A DNA stretch of 64,000 nt from JAEYKI01 sp036679405 (GCA_036679405.1 JAVBVZ010000024.1:7101-71100), one strand, 5' to 3'. Shown: positions 7,984 through 16,507, numbered from the stretch's first letter. Numbers and translations are program-made. Notes: generated from the sequence alone by a model not told the origin.

Positions 7984-8526
7984 ATGAAAACACGCAATCT
8001 TGTTTTGACCGCGCTGTTCGCGGCCCTCACCGTTATTTTTTCCGCTATATCCATTCCCATCCCCTTAAGCCCTGTTCCTTTCTCGCTTTCCGTTGTCGCC
8101 ATTTTCCTGGCCGGCGCCCTGCTTCCCAAAAAGCAGGCGGCGATAGCGCAGGTCGTTTATCTGCTGCTCGGCATAGCCGGGCTGCCCGTGTTCAGCGAGA
8201 TGCGCGGAGGCATCGGCATTATTGCGGGTCCGACGGGCGGCTACCTGATCGCTTATCCTTTCATGGCCTGGCTGATCGCCTTTCTCATTGAAAAAACCGG
8301 CAAGCGCAATTTTGCCGCTTATTTTCTTTCAATGGCGGCGGGGCTGGCCCTTTTGTACGGGGTGGGGACCATGTGGCTCTCTTTTTCGGCCGCGCTGCCT
8401 TTCACCGCGGCGCTCTCCGTGGGCGTCATTCCTTTTGTGGTGCCCGACATCATAAAGGCGGTGCTTGCTTCCCTCCTTGCCCTTGCGCTGTATAAAGTGA
8501 TGGCAAAAAGAACCGCCGGCGCCTGA
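7984..8526 (+). CDS. bioY: BioY-family biotin transporter (ECF S component)
   Basis: BioY is the membrane subunit that binds biotin, alone or with an energy-coupling module (EcfA/EcfT, not in this window). The 180-residue protein has about six hydrophobic segments and the typical family start (ALFAALTVIFSAISIPIPLS) and central GGIGIIAGPTGGYLIAYP block. It is transcribed alone from a strong promoter. No biotin synthesis gene lies nearby, so uptake is likely to matter; the biotin-dependent acetyl-CoA carboxylase genes lie about 17 kb downstream. Confidence 0.92.
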   Translation: MKTRNLVLTALFAALTVIFSAISIPIPLSPVPFSLSVVAIFLAGALLPKKQAAIAQVVYLLLGIAGLPVFSEMRGGIGIIAGPTGGYLIAYPFMAWLIAFLIEKTGKRNFAAYFLSMAAGLALLYGVGTMWLSFSAALPFTAALSVGVIPFVVPDIIKAVLASLLALALYKVMAKRTAGA

Positions 8527-8592
8527 CTGCCTGCCCGGCAAACGGAGGACCTCTTAAAAAAACGCGCCCCTGTTTTAAGGCGGTTTCAATAT

Positions 8593-8618
8593 AAAAAAGG
8601 GCCTGAAGGCCCTTTTTT
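8593..8618. terminator. Bidirectional terminator between bioY and the RluA gene
   Basis: A run of A, GGGCC, loop TGAA, GGCCC, then a run of T, so it can end transcripts from both converging genes. Confidence 0.85.
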
Positions 8619-9525
8619 ATATGTCCACATATGGAAAATTGATCTTGTCCGTTTCTATGGCTTTCCCGTCCAGATAACTCAGCAAATTGCCGCGCCCGGT
8701 AAAAAACTTGAGCCGGACGGCCCAAAGGGCCTGGTAGCGGACACCGTAACGTTTATTGGCCCGCCGGTCCCCGTATTTGTCGTCTCCCAGAACGGGAATG
8801 CCTATACTGGCGAGATGCGCGCGTATCTGGTGCGTCCGTCCGGTGACCAGTTCTACCTCCAGCAGGCTTAGATCCCCGTTGGTTTTTAAAAGCCGGTACC
8901 GGGTCACGATGGGCAGCGCGGTTTTTGTCAGGCGGTCGGTTATGCGCACTTTGGACGCGCTTGCGTTTTTCACCAGATGCCCGTGCAGTTCGTCCGCATC
9001 TTTGGGCGGTTTGCCTACCACGATTGTTTTATAAAATTTAGAGATCCGCCGCTGCGCAAAAGCCTGGGTGATCAGTTCAAAATATTCCGCACTCTTGGAA
9101 AAAACGGTGAGCCCGCCGGTGTTGTGATCCAGGCGGTGGCAGGCCAGTGGAACGTTGCCCGTTTCCTTAAAATAAAGGTTCTTCTCCTGCATATATTTTA
9201 CGGCCAGGGTTTGCAGCGTCGGTTTTCCGTCGTCCTTGTCTTCCACCACCGAAATGCCCGGCTGTTTGTTGATCACCATGATATTGGCGTCTTCATACGC
9301 AATATCCAGTGCAGGGTAGGGCTCGGCGCCGGGCGGAAGATAGACTTCCACAATATCCCCCCGGGACACGCACGTATCTTTTTTGGTCCGCACGCCGTTT
9401 ATCTTTATGTCGCCTTTTTTCAGGATTTTTTTTGCATCCCCCGTTTTGAGCCCGGGCAGCATTTGGGTTATGCAGGCAAGCAGCCCGTTTTGGTCCTGCC
9501 CCTGGGGTATTTCCAGTTTCACCAT
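8617..9525 (-). CDS. RluA-family pseudouridine synthase with S4 domain
   Basis: RluC/RluD-like enzyme for 23S rRNA. An S4 RNA-binding domain is seen at residues 15-70 (GDAKKILKKGDIKINGVRTKK), followed by the catalytic domain with CHRLDHNTGGLTVFSKS (Asp near residue 133) and VTGRTHQIRAHLASIG. 302 residues, the family norm. ATG start at 9525. It ends inside the bidirectional terminator shared with bioY and follows the nitroreductase gene by 3 bp, so the GNAT, nitroreductase and RluA genes form one minus-strand operon. Confidence 0.9.
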   Translation of the reverse strand: MVKLEIPQGQDQNGLLACITQMLPGLKTGDAKKILKKGDIKINGVRTKKDTCVSRGDIVEVYLPPGAEPYPALDIAYEDANIMVINKQPGISVVEDKDDGKPTLQTLAVKYMQEKNLYFKETGNVPLACHRLDHNTGGLTVFSKSAEYFELITQAFAQRRISKFYKTIVVGKPPKDADELHGHLVKNASASKVRITDRLTKTALPIVTRYRLLKTNGDLSLLEVELVTGRTHQIRAHLASIGIPVLGDDKYGDRRANKRYGVRYQALWAVRLKFFTGRGNLLSYLDGKAIETDKINFPYVDI

Positions 9526-9528
9526 AAC

Positions 9529-10044
9529 TCAGTACGTCTCAAAATGCACTTTGTCCGCATGATATTCCTCATGCGGCGGACGCATAAAAGCGGGCACCCC
9601 GAATGCCGTCATGGCGATGGGAAGCGTGGTGGCAGGCAGACGGAGCAGGGCGGACACGCCCTCCATATTTTCCTGCGTGGGATAACAGCCCAGCCAAACG
9701 CCCCCGATGCCTTCGCCGGCGGCGGCCACCAGCATATTCTGGGTGCAGGCCGAACAGTCCTGCACGTAGTAGTTGCCGATTTCCACGGGATATCCTTCAA
9801 GGTTCGCCAAAACGGCGACGGCAAAATCCGCGCTGCGCAGCATGGTCCAGTATTTGCAGATCTGCGAAAGCTTTGAGAGCGTCTCGCGCTCCCGCACCAC
9901 CACAAATTCCCAGGGCTGCACGTTATGTGCGCTGGGCGCGGCCATGCCCGCGCGCAGAATACTGCGCACCACCTCGTCCGGGACTTTTTCTTCTTTATAG
10001 CGCCGGATACTCCGCCTTTTGAAAATCGCTTCGTATTCGCTCAT
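9529..10044 (-). CDS. Nitroreductase-family flavoprotein
   Basis: An FMN-dependent oxidoreductase; the physiological substrate is unknown. Seen: the N-terminal FKRRSIRRYKEEKVPDE block that binds FMN phosphate, AGMAAPSAHNVQPWEFVVV near residue 37, and the C-terminal GIGGVWLGCYP block. 171 residues, a short family member. I chose the ATG at 10044, preceded by GGAGACGGAATC, over an ATG 42 bp upstream. Its start overlaps the stop of the GNAT gene by 4 bp (ATGA). Confidence 0.88.
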   Translation of the reverse strand: MSEYEAIFKRRSIRRYKEEKVPDEVVRSILRAGMAAPSAHNVQPWEFVVVRERETLSKLSQICKYWTMLRSADFAVAVLANLEGYPVEIGNYYVQDCSACTQNMLVAAAGEGIGGVWLGCYPTQENMEGVSALLRLPATTLPIAMTAFGVPAFMRPPHEEYHADKVHFETY

Positions 10045-10526
10045 GATTCCGTCTCCTCTTTTCCGCATGCCGAAGGAAATACGCATTTTTCCTTGGTAAG
10101 CACCATATCGATATGCGGGATATCTCCTCGCAGATACGGTTTTCCCTCCGCTTCAAACCCAAATTTTGCGTAAAAAGCCTCAAGATACTGCTGCGCATGG
10201 ATATGCACCTCGTTTGCATAGTGAAACGCCTTATATAAAAGCAGGCGCACGGCCAAATCGCCGATCCCCTGCCCCCGGTATTCTTTTAAAACACAGATAC
10301 GCCCGATCCCAAAATGCGTCCCGTCATGGTATATCCGCCCGGTCGCGACCGGCTCTCCGTCCACAAATATAAGCAGGTGGACCGCCTGTTCGTCAAACGC
10401 GTCGCGCACTCTTTGTGGATCGATCTTCTGTTCCTTAACAAAAACTTTTTCCCGGATCGCGTGCACTGCCGTCAAGTCTCCGTTGCCTGTAATCCATTCG
10501 TTTTCTATCATATTCTTTTTATCCAC
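10041..10526 (-). CDS. GNAT-family N-acetyltransferase
   Basis: An acyltransferase using acetyl-CoA; the acceptor is unknown. The acetyl-CoA loop is seen in GIGRICVLKEYRGQGIGDLAVRLL (about residues 73-95), followed by the FYAKFGFEAEGKPYLRGDIPHIDM end typical of the ElaA/YjcF-like branch. The start is uncertain: GTG at 10526, which overlaps a DnaA box, or ATG at 10511; neither has a good ribosome binding site. It is the first gene of the operon with the nitroreductase. Confidence 0.82.
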   Translation of the reverse strand: MDKKNMIENEWITGNGDLTAVHAIREKVFVKEQKIDPQRVRDAFDEQAVHLLIFVDGEPVATGRIYHDGTHFGIGRICVLKEYRGQGIGDLAVRLLLYKAFHYANEVHIHAQQYLEAFYAKFGFEAEGKPYLRGDIPHIDMVLTKEKCVFPSACGKEETES

Positions 10527-10668
10527 ATCCCTGTTTTATTTTGCAATTTTTTATCCATAATACAGTCAAAAACAATTCCTTTGTTTTAGATATTTTTTTG
10601 TGTTTTGACCCCGGTTATCCACAAAATGCACATCATCTGTGGATAGATTCGTCAAATTTTGTGGATAA
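10519..10668. promoter_or_regulatory. Cluster of five DnaA boxes next to dnaB
   Basis: Perfect TTATCCACA at 10519-10527 and 10615-10623 (plus) and 10660-10668 (minus); one-mismatch boxes at 10551-10559 (TTATCCATA, plus) and 10639-10647 (CTATCCACA, minus). The stretch between boxes, about 10541-10610, is very AT-rich. By simple counting about 0.5 perfect boxes would be expected in a random 64-kb sequence, so three in 150 bp is not chance. It may be a replication origin, a DnaA-titrating site or a DnaA-controlled region; the sequence alone does not decide. Confidence 0.7.
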
Positions 10669-10692
10669 CACGCTTTTTTCGCCCATTGCCAT

Positions 10693-10717
10693 GAAAAAAA
10701 GATTTTTTCTCAAAATC
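10693..10717 (-). terminator. Weak terminator after dnaB
   Basis: Minus-strand GATTTT, loop, AAAATC followed by a run of T, starting at the dnaB stop codon. Short AT-only stem, so possibly inefficient. Confidence 0.35.
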
Positions 10718-12068
10718 AGTATTCCGGCTGCGAATGGAAAGTATCCACTTCTTCATATTTTGTGTATTCCCCGTTCCATTTTACCGGGATGGAACCGGTC
10801 GGGCCGTTACGCTGTTTGGCGATAATGATCTCCGCTTTTCCGACATTTTCGGGCGAGCTTTCATCGCTGTAATAGTCTTCCCGGTGCAGAAAAATAACCA
10901 CGTCCGCATCCTGTTCAATGGCGCCCGATTCACGAAGGTCGGACAGCATGGGGCGTCGGGAACTTTTATCACGTTTTTCCATGGCGCGCGAGAGCTGCGA
11001 CAATAAAACAATGGGCAGATCCAGCTCTTTAGCCATCACCTTTAAGGTACGGGTCAGCTGCGCAACTTCCTGCTGGCGGTTCTCCGCCCGTCCGCTGCCG
11101 CTCATGAGCTGCAGGTAGTCTATTACAATAAGCCCAAGTTCTTCCCCTTTTTTCAGCCGGTGCGCTTTGGCCAGCATTTCGGTCGCGGTAATGAGCGCCG
11201 AATCGTCTATATAGACCGGCGCGCCTTTCAGTATTTTGATGGCGTTTGCGATCTTATGGATCTCCTGCTCGCTCACGTTGCCGCTCCGCATATTTTGGGA
11301 ATCCACTTTTGCTTCCGAACACAAAAGCCTTCCGGCCAGCTGGTCCGCCGCCATTTCCAGCGAGAAAATCAGGCAGGGTACTTTTTTGACCATGGCGATA
11401 TGCTGCACCATATTGAGCGCAAAAGAAGTTTTCCCCATGCCGGGACGCCCTGCAATAACAATGAGCTGCCCGCCCTGCAGCCCTGAAAGTGTCCTGTCCA
11501 TCCGCGGAAACCCGGTGGGCACGCCCATCAGGCCGTCTTTTGATTCCATGGCGGCGCTGAGCTTGAGATAAGTCTCCTCCAGCGCTTCCTTGATATGGAT
11601 CAGCGAGCTTTTGGAACTGCCCATGGCGATCTTGTAAATCGAATCGCCCGCGCGCCCCACAATTTCGTCCGCTTCCATTTTTTCCGCATAGCAGTCGTCC
11701 GTGATGGAAAGGCCAACGTCAATGAGCCTGCGCAGACTGGATTTTTGCTTTACAATGTCTATATAATAGGCCAGGTTTGCTACGGACGGGACCATTTGCG
11801 TCAGGTCGGAAAGATATTCCACCCCCCCAAGCTGCATTTTGCCCATCTGCTCAAGTTTTTGCGTGACCGTAACCATATCCACCGAAATGCCGGCGGCAAA
11901 CAGGTCCTGCATCGCGCGGAAAATGTCCCGGTGCCGCTGCTGAAAAAAATCTTCAGCCTTAAGCTCATCCAGCGCGTCATACACGCATTTTTCAGAGAGC
12001 AGCATGCTCCCGAGTATGGATTTTTCCGCCTCCGGACTGCTGGGAGGCACCCGGCTTGCTTCCGCCAT
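10716..12068 (-). CDS. dnaB: Replicative DNA helicase DnaB (DnaC in Bacillus nomenclature)
   Basis: The hexameric helicase that unwinds DNA at the replication fork. An N-terminal helicase-interaction domain (residues about 1-120, PPSSPEAEKSILGSMLL) is followed by a RecA-like core with Walker A GRPGMGKTSFALN near residue 205 and Walker B-like LIVIDYLQLM near residue 313. 450 residues, normal. ATG at 12068, one base after the rplI stop, with a GGAG inside the rplI end; translation is probably coupled. It is the last gene of the DUF2232-gdpP-rplI-dnaB operon. Confidence 0.97.
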   Translation of the reverse strand: MAEASRVPPSSPEAEKSILGSMLLSEKCVYDALDELKAEDFFQQRHRDIFRAMQDLFAAGISVDMVTVTQKLEQMGKMQLGGVEYLSDLTQMVPSVANLAYYIDIVKQKSSLRRLIDVGLSITDDCYAEKMEADEIVGRAGDSIYKIAMGSSKSSLIHIKEALEETYLKLSAAMESKDGLMGVPTGFPRMDRTLSGLQGGQLIVIAGRPGMGKTSFALNMVQHIAMVKKVPCLIFSLEMAADQLAGRLLCSEAKVDSQNMRSGNVSEQEIHKIANAIKILKGAPVYIDDSALITATEMLAKAHRLKKGEELGLIVIDYLQLMSGSGRAENRQQEVAQLTRTLKVMAKELDLPIVLLSQLSRAMEKRDKSSRRPMLSDLRESGAIEQDADVVIFLHREDYYSDESSPENVGKAEIIIAKQRNGPTGSIPVKWNGEYTKYEEVDTFHSQPEY

Positions 12069-12069
12069 T

Positions 12070-12516
12070 TTACTCCGCTTCCTTTACGATTACTTTGAGG
12101 TCCGACGACATTTCCGCATACACTTTGACCTGCACGGTATATTCGCCCGTTTCTTTAATATTATCCATCACAAACTTCCGTTTGTCGATATCGATCCCGT
12201 GTTCTTCCTTCAGGGCCGCGGCCACTTCTTTGGAAGTGATCGCGCCAAACAGCCGCCCGGACCCGCCCGTTTTGGCAAGAACCGTTACCGAAAGGCCGCG
12301 GATCTTTTTTGCCACTTCCGCTGCATTTTGTTTTTCCATATTTTTTTTATGCTTCTCGGCGCCTTTGGCTATTTTGACCGCGTTTAAGTTGGTAGCGGTT
12401 GCTTCCCGCGCGAGGCCTTTGGGAAAAAGAAAATTGCGGGCGTACCCGTCACTTACATTCACGATGTCTCCTTCTTTTCCTTTTCCTTTCACATCTTGAT
12501 TCAATATTACTTTCAT
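12070..12516 (-). CDS. rplI: 50S ribosomal protein L9
   Basis: Large-subunit protein that limits frameshifting and stabilises the L1 region. The start MKVILNQDVKGKGKEGDIV and the glycine-rich GYARNFLFPKGLA block, then the long linker helix and C-terminal domain, match the family over 148 residues. The start ATG overlaps the gdpP stop codon by one base (TGATG). Confidence 0.97.
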   Translation of the reverse strand: MKVILNQDVKGKGKEGDIVNVSDGYARNFLFPKGLAREATATNLNAVKIAKGAEKHKKNMEKQNAAEVAKKIRGLSVTVLAKTGGSGRLFGAITSKEVAAALKEEHGIDIDKRKFVMDNIKETGEYTVQVKVYAEMSSDLKVIVKEAE

Positions 12517-14462
12517 CAGGAACTCTCCTTTAAATATTCTGCAATTGCATCCAAAAGTTTGCTTTTGGCTTCCTCCATGCCCACCGCCAGCTGCGCGCCC
12601 GCAATGGTCAAGTGGCCGCCGCCGCCCAGTTTTTCCAAAACGCGCTGTACATTGATCTGCCCGAGCGAACGCCCGGATATCACAATTTTATCGCCCGACT
12701 CGCACAGCACAAAAGATGCGTTAATCCCTCGGATGCCGATCAGGGCGTCCGCAGCCTGCGCCGCCAGAAGTTCCGGACTGAGCGTGTCTTTCGGCGCAAC
12801 CGAAACCGCAATGCCCGGCGCCGCCATCTGCGCGCTTTGGACCACCCGCGCGCGTTCGTTGAAAGTTTCGAGGTCATCCTGGAACAGATGCCGTATGGAA
12901 GTGGTGTCCGCACCGACTTTTCTTAAAAAAGACGCCGCTTCAAAAGTACGCACGCCCGTTTTAAAAGAAAACCCTTTGGTATCTATGGTGATCCCGGCCA
13001 GCAGCGCTTCCGCTTCGATCGGTTTTAAGTTGATCCTGTCGGAAAAATACTGCACGATCTCGGTAACCAGTTCGGCTGTGGAGGAAGCATACGGTTCGTG
13101 GTAATAAAGCGTGGCCGTTTCTATATGGGAAGTGCCTTTTAAATGATGGTCGATCACCACCAGGGTCTGCGCTTTTTTCAGCAGCGCGGGCGCAAGCGTA
13201 TAGGAGGCGATCTGGGTATCCACCACAATGAGCATGGCGCTCGGATCCATCAGTTTTTCCGCATCTTCCGGCTTGATCAAAAGGTTTTTATAATCCGGAT
13301 CCGCCTTGATCTCCGCGACCAGCGCGTCGATTGCCGCGTTCTCACGGTCCAGGACCACATGCACCCGTTTGCCCAAATACCGCGCGCAGGCCACCAGGCC
13401 CATGGCCGACCCGATTGCATCCAGGTCTGGCACCGTGTGCCCCATAATAAGGATCACGCTTGCCTGTTCCATCAGGTTGCGCAGCGCCGTGGCAAACATG
13501 CGCGAACGCACCCGCACCCGTTTTTGGGGGGCCTGCTGGCCGCCGCCGTAAAAGCGGTATTCTTTTTTCTCTTTTATAACAGCCTGGTCTCCGCCCCGGC
13601 CCAGCGCAAGATCCAGCGCGCCGGCCGCGTAGTCGCTTGATTCGTCAAAAGATTTGCCCACTCCCACGCCAATACTTAAGGTGGGTTTCACATTGCCCGT
13701 AACGGGGATCTTTTTGACCTCGTTTAAAATATCAAACTTGCTCTGCATCAAAATGGCCAGGTAACGGCGCTCGAACACCATAATGAATTTATCTTTTGCA
13801 TACTGCTGGTAAAAGCCGTGCATGTTTGCCGAATGTTTTGCAATGAGCTTTTCCACTTCCGCCATCACGCCGTAATGTTCTTCCTTGCGGATGGCCCGAA
13901 GCAGATCGTCATAGTTGTCTATCTGGACCTGCATAACCACCCCGAGAACAATTTTATAAAGGTCGGAAGCCTGCACGGATTTTTCTTCGTCAATAAACCG
14001 GAAAATATAATAGGTTTTATGTTTATAGATGACTTCGTTCTGCTCTTTGGTGTATTTTTTATCGCCAAAGGTTATTTTTTTATCCCGGTCCGGTTTGCCG
14101 AAATACGCAAGCAGCTTATAAATGTTTCTTTCACCCGCATACTGCCCCGCCAGCACCAAAAACGCGGGGTTATACCAGATCATCCTGCCGTTTTTTGCGG
14201 TAACGGCGATCGGGATGAATACGGAATTAACATAGTTTTCTATATTGCCGGATTTCTGCGCGATCACCTGCGCGGCCCGAAGGAAGGCGCGCAGTTTTAA
14301 GTAATCCAAAAACACGATCAGCAAAAGCAGGCCCGCAAACACGCCGATCACAATGAATTCCTTATGGGCAAGGGGGATAAAAGCAATCAGCAAAATAGCA
14401 AAAACCACAATGCATGCAATGACCAGGATCTCCTTTTTGATAAGGTTCTTCTTGATATTCAT
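12516..14462 (-). CDS. gdpP: GdpP-type cyclic-di-AMP phosphodiesterase
   Basis: GdpP breaks down c-di-AMP, a signal for potassium, osmotic and cell-wall control. Order: two transmembrane segments (about residues 12-51), a degenerate PAS region, a degenerate GGDEF domain (about 160-300, without a GGDEF motif), and a DHH/DHHA1 catalytic part with DLDAIGSAMG near residue 345, VVIDHHLKG near 436 and the GGGGH motif near 614. 648 residues, normal length. ATG at 14462, 3 bp after the DUF2232 gene. The neighbours match the Bacillus yybS-gdpP-rplI-dnaC order. Confidence 0.93.
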   Translation of the reverse strand: MNIKKNLIKKEILVIACIVVFAILLIAFIPLAHKEFIVIGVFAGLLLLIVFLDYLKLRAFLRAAQVIAQKSGNIENYVNSVFIPIAVTAKNGRMIWYNPAFLVLAGQYAGERNIYKLLAYFGKPDRDKKITFGDKKYTKEQNEVIYKHKTYYIFRFIDEEKSVQASDLYKIVLGVVMQVQIDNYDDLLRAIRKEEHYGVMAEVEKLIAKHSANMHGFYQQYAKDKFIMVFERRYLAILMQSKFDILNEVKKIPVTGNVKPTLSIGVGVGKSFDESSDYAAGALDLALGRGGDQAVIKEKKEYRFYGGGQQAPQKRVRVRSRMFATALRNLMEQASVILIMGHTVPDLDAIGSAMGLVACARYLGKRVHVVLDRENAAIDALVAEIKADPDYKNLLIKPEDAEKLMDPSAMLIVVDTQIASYTLAPALLKKAQTLVVIDHHLKGTSHIETATLYYHEPYASSTAELVTEIVQYFSDRINLKPIEAEALLAGITIDTKGFSFKTGVRTFEAASFLRKVGADTTSIRHLFQDDLETFNERARVVQSAQMAAPGIAVSVAPKDTLSPELLAAQAADALIGIRGINASFVLCESGDKIVISGRSLGQINVQRVLEKLGGGGHLTIAGAQLAVGMEEAKSKLLDAIAEYLKESS

Positions 14463-14465
14463 CCG

Positions 14466-15230
14466 CTACCCCTTTTTTTCTGCGCTGCGCTGCCGGATCT
14501 TTGCAAGCTGCTCAAAGATCCCTATGAATATATAAATATTAAACTGCCAGAACAGAAGTGCAATCAAAATAATAATCGCCGCCCGGCCCACGCCGGATTT
14601 GATTTGCCGTTTGAGCCACCATTCCACAAAAGCCATTCCCAAAACAAAATAAATGGACCCGAAAAAAGCAAAAGCAATGGTCAGTACAAAATCAAAATTG
14701 CGCCATCCGGCGAGCTGTCCGATCCAGGCCACCAGCAGGATGCCGACCGACCACCTGCCGAACCTGGGCGGAAGCTTAAAATCCCCAAACGCAGGCACAT
14801 ACGCCACTTCGGCGCCCTTTTTTTTTGCAATGGCACGTGGAATCAGATAAAAGATAAGGCCGCCCAGCGGAATGTATGCCGCCAGCAGGGACGGGATATA
14901 ATACGACATGCTGGTCTCAAGATACGGGTAGACCGCGCTGGCCGCATCCGCCGTGCTGATCTGGGCGTCCACCGTGCCGCCGCTCATACTTTGGATGGCA
15001 AAATAAAGCTGCCGGGTAAAATCTTCATTCTGTAAAAGCATCTGTTTTGCCGAAGCCAGGGAAGCGGTAAGGATGTCCTGGCCGGTCGCCGCATATACCG
15101 TGCCCCACAAAACAAGTACGGAAAGGGACGTGCCCACGCAGGCAAGCTGTACGCCCGTTAAAAACGACATTCTTTTTTTAAGTGCAATCCATACGCAAAC
15201 GATAACGGGCACAAAAGCAATGATCAGCAT
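14466..15230 (-). CDS. DUF2232 (YybS-like) integral membrane protein
   Basis: A polytopic membrane protein of unknown function found upstream of gdpP in many Firmicutes. Hydrophobic segments are seen at about residues 2-15, 25-48, 110-130, 155-170, 178-200 and 215-240. At 254 residues it is shorter than Bacillus YybS, with the N-terminal helices apparently missing; the ATG at 15230 has a good AAGGAT site and the promoter lies just upstream, so this looks like the true start. It is the first gene of the operon with gdpP, rplI and dnaB. Confidence 0.78.
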   Translation of the reverse strand: MLIIAFVPVIVCVWIALKKRMSFLTGVQLACVGTSLSVLVLWGTVYAATGQDILTASLASAKQMLLQNEDFTRQLYFAIQSMSGGTVDAQISTADAASAVYPYLETSMSYYIPSLLAAYIPLGGLIFYLIPRAIAKKKGAEVAYVPAFGDFKLPPRFGRWSVGILLVAWIGQLAGWRNFDFVLTIAFAFFGSIYFVLGMAFVEWWLKRQIKSGVGRAAIIILIALLFWQFNIYIFIGIFEQLAKIRQRSAEKKG

Positions 15231-15276
15231 AAATCCTTCTTTCCTTCTCGGGACACATTTTCCCGATCATACTATT

Positions 15277-15305
15277 ATAATATAGTAGATTGGAATATAT
15301 ATCAA
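15277..15305 (-). promoter_or_regulatory. Promoter of the DUF2232-gdpP-rplI-dnaB operon
   Basis: Minus strand TTGATA (15300-15305), 17 bp, TATTAT (15277-15282). The -10 region lies inside a near-palindrome (ACTATTATAATATAGT, 15271-15286) that could be an operator. Confidence 0.6.
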
Positions 15306-15356
15306 TACGGTTTTCTGCCAAAACGCACGCCCCGCGCAGTAAAAAAACGCAGTAAA

Positions 15357-15382
15357 AAGGCGCGGCCGTAAGGCCGCGCCTT
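15357..15382 (-). terminator. Terminator of the rpsF-ssb-rpsR operon
   Basis: An 11-bp perfect stem (AAGGCGCGGCC and its complement) with a 4-base loop; on the minus strand it is followed by a T-rich stretch. Confidence 0.8.
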
Positions 15383-15397
15383 GATGATTTTAAAAAA

Positions 15398-15649
15398 TCA
15401 GTCGGACACGTAGGGCAGCAGAGCCATCACGCGCGCGCGTTTGATGGCGACCGCCAGCTGGCGCTGGTGTTTTGCGCAGGTGCCCGATGCACGGCGCGGG
15501 GTGATCTTTCCGCGTTCGGTCAGATACCTTTTCAGCCTGGGAATATCTTTATAATCAATGTTTTCCAGCTTGTCCACGCAAAACTGGCAAACTTTCCTCC
15601 GGGGACGGCCTCTGCGCATGGGTCTTCTTGTTTCTCTATCTTCGCTCAT
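15398..15649 (-). CDS. rpsR: 30S ribosomal protein S18
   Basis: Small-subunit protein that pairs with S6 on 16S rRNA. The core IDYKDIPRLKRYLTERGKI and CAKHQRQLAVAIKRARVMALLPY is typical. A CQFC pair near residue 21 and a later CAKH suggest a zinc-binding form. 83 residues. Last gene of rpsF-ssb-rpsR, with a strong terminator after it. Confidence 0.97.
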   Translation of the reverse strand: MSEDRETRRPMRRGRPRRKVCQFCVDKLENIDYKDIPRLKRYLTERGKITPRRASGTCAKHQRQLAVAIKRARVMALLPYVSD

Positions 15650-15672
15650 TTTAAGTTACCTCCTTTAAAAAA

Positions 15673-16101
15673 TTAAAAAGGCAATTCAGCATCGTCCACC
15701 GGTTCAAACGCCGCAAGTTCGTCTCCGAACAGGTCGTCCGCACTGGCTTTCGTATTGCTTCTTGTCGGTTCTTCCCTTCCTTCAAAAGCACCCTTGCTGG
15801 TCAAAAACTCCACCTCGTCCGCGATGATTTCGGTGACATAACGCCGCACACCGTTTTTATCGTCGTACTGGCGGGTCTGCAATTGTCCCACAACGCCTAC
15901 TTTGGAGCCTTTTTGCAGATATTTTGCGCAATTGTCCGCAAGCCCTCTCCAGGTAACGACGGGCAGAAAATCCGCTTTTTGTTCTCCCTGGGAAAACCTG
16001 CGCTGTACGGCCACCGTAAAGGTGGTAACGGACAGATTGTTCGGGGTGGTCCGGTGTTCGGGATCCCGCGTCAGATTTCCAACCAAAATTGCCTTATTCA
16101 T
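15673..16101 (-). CDS. ssb: Single-stranded DNA-binding protein
   Basis: Coats single-stranded DNA and recruits repair proteins through its tail. OB fold at residues 1-105 (MNKAILVGNLTRDPEHR start), then a short linker and the acidic tip DDAELPF, the canonical protein-docking end. 142 residues. Sits between rpsF and rpsR as in most Firmicutes. Confidence 0.97.
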   Translation of the reverse strand: MNKAILVGNLTRDPEHRTTPNNLSVTTFTVAVQRRFSQGEQKADFLPVVTWRGLADNCAKYLQKGSKVGVVGQLQTRQYDDKNGVRRYVTEIIADEVEFLTSKGAFEGREEPTRSNTKASADDLFGDELAAFEPVDDAELPF

Positions 16102-16114
16102 TTTGGCTCTCCTT

Positions 16115-16405
16115 TTATTCTTTGTCCAAATTTACAACGATATAACGGATGACGTCATCCGAAATTTTGAAATTACGTTCAAGCTCGGACGGAAGCGCTG
16201 CATCCGCCGAAAAATACGTCAGTACATAATATCCGTCGTTGATATAATTGATCGGATACGCAAGCCTGCGCTTGCCCCACTCATCGGTTTTGGTGACCGT
16301 ACCGCCATTGCTGGTGATGATCTCGGAAAATTTTGCGATCAGCGCGTCTTTCTTTTCCTCTTCCAAATCCGGCTTTAAAATGTACATCGTTTCGTAATTT
16401 GTCAT
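16115..16405 (-). CDS. rpsF: 30S ribosomal protein S6
   Basis: Small-subunit protein, partner of S18. YETMYILKPDLEEEKKDALIA and the GKRRLAYPINYINDGYYVL block are typical. I chose the ATG at 16405 (MTNYETM): the AAGGAGGTG in front is the ribosome binding site, and an upstream GTG at 16414 lies within it. 96 residues. First gene of the operon. Confidence 0.96.
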   Translation of the reverse strand: MTNYETMYILKPDLEEEKKDALIAKFSEIITSNGGTVTKTDEWGKRRLAYPINYINDGYYVLTYFSADAALPSELERNFKISDDVIRYIVVNLDKE

Positions 16406-16501
16406 TTCTTTCACCTCCTTATGGACTCTTGCGCACCTTTCAACAAGGTGCAGCAGTTGCTGGCCCCGCGCGCACCGCGGAGCAAGGACGTTACAACTAG
16501 C
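16406..16501 (-). ncRNA. Probable rpsF leader (S6:S18-type autoregulatory RNA)
   Basis: The roughly 95-nt leader of the rpsF operon can fold into TTGCT/AGCAA enclosing CCGCG/CGCGG, followed by a GCACCTT/AAGGTGC hairpin. Firmicutes rpsF operons often carry an RNA that binds the S6:S18 complex. The position and the GC-rich CCG-containing helix fit, but I cannot confirm the exact motif. Confidence 0.45.
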
Positions 16502-16507
16502 TTTAAT

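Noticed and set aside
10519..10668. Calling the DnaA-box cluster the chromosomal origin outright
   Set aside because: dnaA and dnaN are absent, no clear DnaA-trio element was seen, and strand skew over the genome cannot be judged here.
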